Assembly (NCBI RefSeq): GCF_011050415.1
Contig: NZ_DRFS01000019.1
Coordinates: forward strand, 1 to 64,000
Length of the DNA stretch: 64,000 nt
Direction: 5' to 3'
Origin: Halomonas sp.
GTDB lineage: Bacteria; Pseudomonadota; Gammaproteobacteria; Pseudomonadales; Halomonadaceae
Below, in pieces: positions 61,271 through 64,000 of this stretch. Made by a program: the position numbers and the translations under genes. Within the stretch, counting starts at the first letter, position 1. Each line of letters begins with the position of its first letter. The notes beneath the pieces were generated by a model that saw only the letters and a list, made by a program, of their open reading frames with translations, had not been told where the DNA came from and did not search any database.

Positions 61271-62011
61271 CTAGCGGGTGAGTAGGAATATCCCCTGAAT
61301 AAAGTAGAAAACCCCAATACCGGTCACGATCCAGCGTGTCCAGGTGCGGAAGTTGGCATCAGTGAGTCGGTGTAAAATGCGGTTTCCAGTGTGGGTGCCA
61401 AAGATCGCAAACGGCGCCGCTAACAGCACAATGCCCCATTCACCTGCGCTAAGCGCCATGGCGGCGCCGAGATAGAAGATGATTTTAATACTGTGCGCCA
61501 CCACCTGAATCATTGCTTTGGTCGCCACTACTTGGCGGCGATCCATGCGTGAGCGCACAAAGAAGATATCGATCAATGGCCCGGAAACCCCCGCGGCTAT
61601 GGTCAATCCGCCGGAAGCAATGCCGCAGCAAAGCGCGTGGCTGGCGCGGTTAGCATCCAGGTGAAACCAGCGCTTGGGCATCCACACCAATATCGGCATT
61701 AGGCCTATCAAAAGTGAGACGCTGGCAGCATTGGGGCTGTAATTGAACAGTAGAAGCAGGCCTGCGGCGCTAAGCACCCCCAGCGTCATAAAGGCGACAA
61801 TACGCCAGACAATAAAATGCCTTGAAAGCCATGCACGTGATGCATTCGCGGTCAGCTGAATAACCCCGTGCACGGCCATGGCAGTCGCAGCCGGAAAGAT
61901 CAGCAGCAGAAACCATAGCAGTACCAAACCGCCCGCCATACCAAATATGCCAGATAGCAGTGAGGTGCTGAATACAACTGCAATAAATGCGAATCCAATC
62001 AGTAAAGGCAA
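61271..62011 (-). CDS. TSUP family permease (TauE/SafE-like)
   Basis: A 246-residue inner-membrane protein with about eight helices and the TauE/SafE repeat: LLSGIFGMAGGLVLLWFLL near residue 18 in the first half and GIASGGLTIAAGVSGPLIDI near residue 130 in the second. Members export or import sulphite, sulphoacetate or other small organosulphur anions. It follows the M24 gene's start region by 70 bases on the same strand, upstream of it, so the two could be co-transcribed. Confidence 0.85.
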   Translation of the reverse strand: MPLLIGFAFIAVVFSTSLLSGIFGMAGGLVLLWFLLLIFPAATAMAVHGVIQLTANASRAWLSRHFIVWRIVAFMTLGVLSAAGLLLLFNYSPNAASVSLLIGLMPILVWMPKRWFHLDANRASHALCCGIASGGLTIAAGVSGPLIDIFFVRSRMDRRQVVATKAMIQVVAHSIKIIFYLGAAMALSAGEWGIVLLAAPFAIFGTHTGNRILHRLTDANFRTWTRWIVTGIGVFYFIQGIFLLTR

Positions 62012-62093
62012 TGAATGACCTATAAGCGGTGAAAAACTGAAGCCTATAGGTTAGCACGATAACTTTTCGCCACAGCTACTGATTGATAGTGCT

Positions 62094-62136
62094 CTGCATA
62101 ACCACCTTTCTCCCAATCGTTAAGGGGGTTATGCAG
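62094..62136 (-). terminator. Long hairpin downstream of chemoreceptor gene
   Basis: CTGCATAACC pairs perfectly with GGTTATGCAG, and the stem continues inward (CCTT/AAGG) after one mismatch. It sits 15 bases after the stop of the minus-strand chemoreceptor gene and before the TSUP gene. The stem is strong; no clear T-run follows. Confidence 0.55.
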
Positions 62137-62150
62137 CTTTCAAGGCAACA

Positions 62151-64000
62151 TTACGTCTCTTGAGTCACGGCGATATTATCTTCTATGCGGAAGCGCTCTA
62201 ATAGAGCCGCTAATTCTCGAGCCTGATCATTTAGCGATTGGCTGGAAGCAGAAGCTTGTTCAACGAGAGCGGCATTTTGCTGAGTCACTTCTTCAAGCTG
62301 GTTCACTGCCTGATTGATCTGATCTATGCCGCTTGATTGTTCGCTGGCCGCGGTAGATATTTCGCTGACAAACTCTGTTATGCGTTTGACGCTCTGTGCA
62401 ATGCTGAGCAGCTGTTGACCCGCATTAGCAACAAGGCTTTCTCCCTCATTAACTTTTGTGGCGCTGTTATTCACCACCTCACGAATTTGATTCGCTTCAT
62501 CTGCGCAGCGTTTGGCAAGTTTGCGCACTTCATCCGCTACTACGGCAAATCCGCGCCCATGCTCGCCAGCTCGTGCGGCTTCTACCGACGCGTTTAGGGC
62601 AAGCAAGTTGGTCTGAAAGGCAATAGCATCAATCGACTCGACAATCGTAACGACTTGAAGGTTGGTTTGCTTGATGGCCTGCATCGCTTGGGTGGCCTGC
62701 TCGCCCACTTGGCTAGCCGTTTGGGTTTGCTGGTCTAAGGATTGAGTGAGTGCGTTAGCCTGATTAGCGTAGTCCGCCGTTTGTCTAACGGTTGCGCTCA
62801 TCTCTTCAATGCTGGAGGCCGTTTCAACCAGGGAAGACGATTGCTCCTCTGTCCGACTTGCAAGGTCGTCATTGCCCTGGGCGATCTCATTGCTAGCGGT
62901 GTTGACTGAATCTGCGGCACCTTTAATGTTCGTCATCATCTGACGTAAATTCTGCTGCATTTCAGCAATGTTGGCTAGCAGGCTGGTGGTATCGCCGGGT
63001 TTGAGCGGTACCTGTGTTGTGAGGTCGCCGTTGACCACTCGCTGGACAATGTTGCTCGCAATCTGCGGGTCGCCGCCCAGCGTTTTCACCACCGAGCGTA
63101 CAACCCATAAGCTGAATACGGCAGCGCAAACCACAATGACACTGGTAATCAAAATGAGTAGCCAGAACATTCTGTTTACATCAGCCAGGGCGTCCTGCTC
63201 TGGGATTTCAACCACTAATCCCCAGTCCAAACGGGGGAGATAAGTATAACTGCCGATCACGTTAGTGCCTGCTGCATCCGGGTAATGATCCACGCCCGTT
63301 TCACCAGCAGCGATAGCGGTGGCGGCTTGGGTACTTAAGGTAATGCCCTGATCATTAAGACCCGCAATTGGAGTTACCGGCGCTCCATCGCTAGCAAGTA
63401 GGTAAGTGTTTGAGCGCCCGCCCATCGACATTGCTTCCATGCGTTCAAACAGCACGTCGAGCCGGACAGCGGCACGTACTACACCCACTACATTGCTATT
63501 GTCGTCAAAAACAGGGGCCACTACGTTACTGACTTGATTCCCTGTGGCGCGGGATATGAGTGGCTGAGAGAAAACCATTTCTCCTTGGATCGCCTGCTGA
63601 AACCATGCGCGATCGGCAACATTGAACTCTGCTGCCTGGCTTTGAGTGAGAATGCTAGTGCCGTTGTCATAGCTTACTCCTGAGAGCCCTATGCCGTCGG
63701 GACCAACAAAAAATATCGTGTCGTAAAAGCCGTCTTGTGCTGCCATTTGGGCAAGAAGATGGTCAATTTGTGGCACATCCACTGAGCGGACTGGATCCAA
63801 ACTCGCGATATAGCGCATATCATCTTGTCGGGCATTGAGCCACTGACTGAACGAGTCGCTCATCATTTGACCTGTGCTCTGGAGCTGCTCAACAGTAGCC
63901 TGCGTATAAGCCTGTCGGTATTGCAAATAAACCAGGCTTGCGACAATTGTGACTGACACCAGCACTAAGCTAACAATCATGCTGGTAAGCCGAGCACGGA
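62151..64000 (-). CDS. Methyl-accepting chemotaxis protein (5' end outside window)
   Basis: At least 616 residues; the frame stays open to the window edge ([12 protein letters not shown]), so the true start lies beyond 64000. It has a first membrane helix, a periplasmic dCache-type sensor (residues ~35-270 of the visible part; [20 protein letters not shown]), a second helix (~277-297), HAMP (~300-350) and a cytoplasmic signalling domain. The hairpin tip reads [20 protein letters not shown], then [20 protein letters not shown]. Probable methylation sites flank it. The C-terminus RFRIEDN lacks an NWETF CheR-docking pentapeptide. dCache sensors often bind amino acids or carboxylates. Confidence 0.93.
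   Translation of the reverse strand, partial: RARLTSMIVSLVLVSVTIVASLVYLQYRQAYTQATVEQLQSTGQMMSDSFSQWLNARQDDMRYIASLDPVRSVDVPQIDHLLAQMAAQDGFYDTIFFVGPDGIGLSGVSYDNGTSILTQSQAAEFNVADRAWFQQAIQGEMVFSQPLISRATGNQVSNVVAPVFDDNSNVVGVVRAAVRLDVLFERMEAMSMGGRSNTYLLASDGAPVTPIAGLNDQGITLSTQAATAIAAGETGVDHYPDAAGTNVIGSYTYLPRLDWGLVVEIPEQDALADVNRMFWLLILITSVIVVCAAVFSLWVVRSVVKTLGGDPQIASNIVQRVVNGDLTTQVPLKPGDTTSLLANIAEMQQNLRQMMTNIKGAADSVNTASNEIAQGNDDLASRTEEQSSSLVETASSIEEMSATVRQTADYANQANALTQSLDQQTQTASQVGEQATQAMQAIKQTNLQVVTIVESIDAIAFQTNLLALNASVEAARAGEHGRGFAVVADEVRKLAKRCADEANQIREVVNNSATKVNEGESLVANAGQQLLSIAQSVKRITEFVSEISTAASEQSSGIDQINQAVNQLEEVTQQNAALVEQASASSQSLNDQARELAALLERFRIEDNIAVTQET

Overview
The window looks like the chromosome of a halophilic gammaproteobacterium, most likely a Halomonadaceae member (Halomonas/Vreelandella). 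This is inferred from the gene set: ArgP/ArgO, a YbiT-type ABC-F protein, a ZipA-like protein, three complete TRAP transporters, an ectoine-hydrolase-like M24 protein, and a base composition of roughly 55-60% GC. No rRNA, tRNA, CRISPR array, prophage or intact insertion sequence was seen.

Layout. 1-800: a truncated RhlA/PhaG-like hydrolase fragment and AT-rich non-coding DNA. 804-7656: a FadR-type GntR regulator facing an asparaginase-TRAP(PQM)-RidA-amidase operon, which looks like uptake and deamidation of an unidentified amide. 7670-19098: a LacI-type regulator facing an eleven-cistron acid-sugar operon (ltnD, otnK, otnC, otnI, denD, TRAP PQM, aldehyde dehydrogenase, second beta-hydroxyacid dehydrogenase) that should take L-threonate and D-erythronate to dihydroxyacetone phosphate. 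19072-24074: TetR regulator with a divergent MFP-RND efflux pair. 24672-28078: PAS-GGDEF diguanylate cyclase, ArgO exporter with its ArgP regulator, and an SDR oxidoreductase. 28298-34378: class III aminotransferase, MocR regulator and a four-gene polar amino acid ABC importer, followed by a PaaA-ParE type toxin-antitoxin pair. 34914-39736: LysR, a third TRAP operon and a VanX-like D-Ala-D-Ala dipeptidase, then a decayed AidB-like acyl-CoA dehydrogenase.

40724-46881 holds housekeeping-type genes (small membrane protein, HPP protein, ChaC, CbiX-like chelatase, YbiT, ZipA-like protein, Old Yellow Enzyme). 47145-48698 is an AlbA_2/HATPase regulator with an in-frame 12-bp tandem repeat. 48770-59318 is a copper and envelope block. 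On the minus strand it has a Cu(I) P-type ATPase with a DUF2933 protein and a Met-rich Spy-like protein. On the plus strand it has a small Cys/His protein, a multicopper oxidase, an F510_1955-type lipoprotein, Lgt, an L,D-transpeptidase, a ferric-reductase-like membrane protein and a cardiolipin synthase. The window ends with an unknown small protein, a metal-site-free M24 hydrolase, a TSUP permease and a chemotaxis receptor that runs off the right edge.

The recurring theme is transport of small organic nutrients with local regulators. Clear inverted or direct repeats sit in front of the GntR-, LacI-, TetR- and MocR-controlled genes. All three TRAP operons carry a hairpin between the binding-protein gene and the membrane genes, as does the ABC operon. 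No single locus is demonstrably a new system. The best candidates for new biology are the copper/envelope block, the amide TRAP operon, the TRAP-dipeptidase pairing and the repeat-bearing AlbA_2 regulator.
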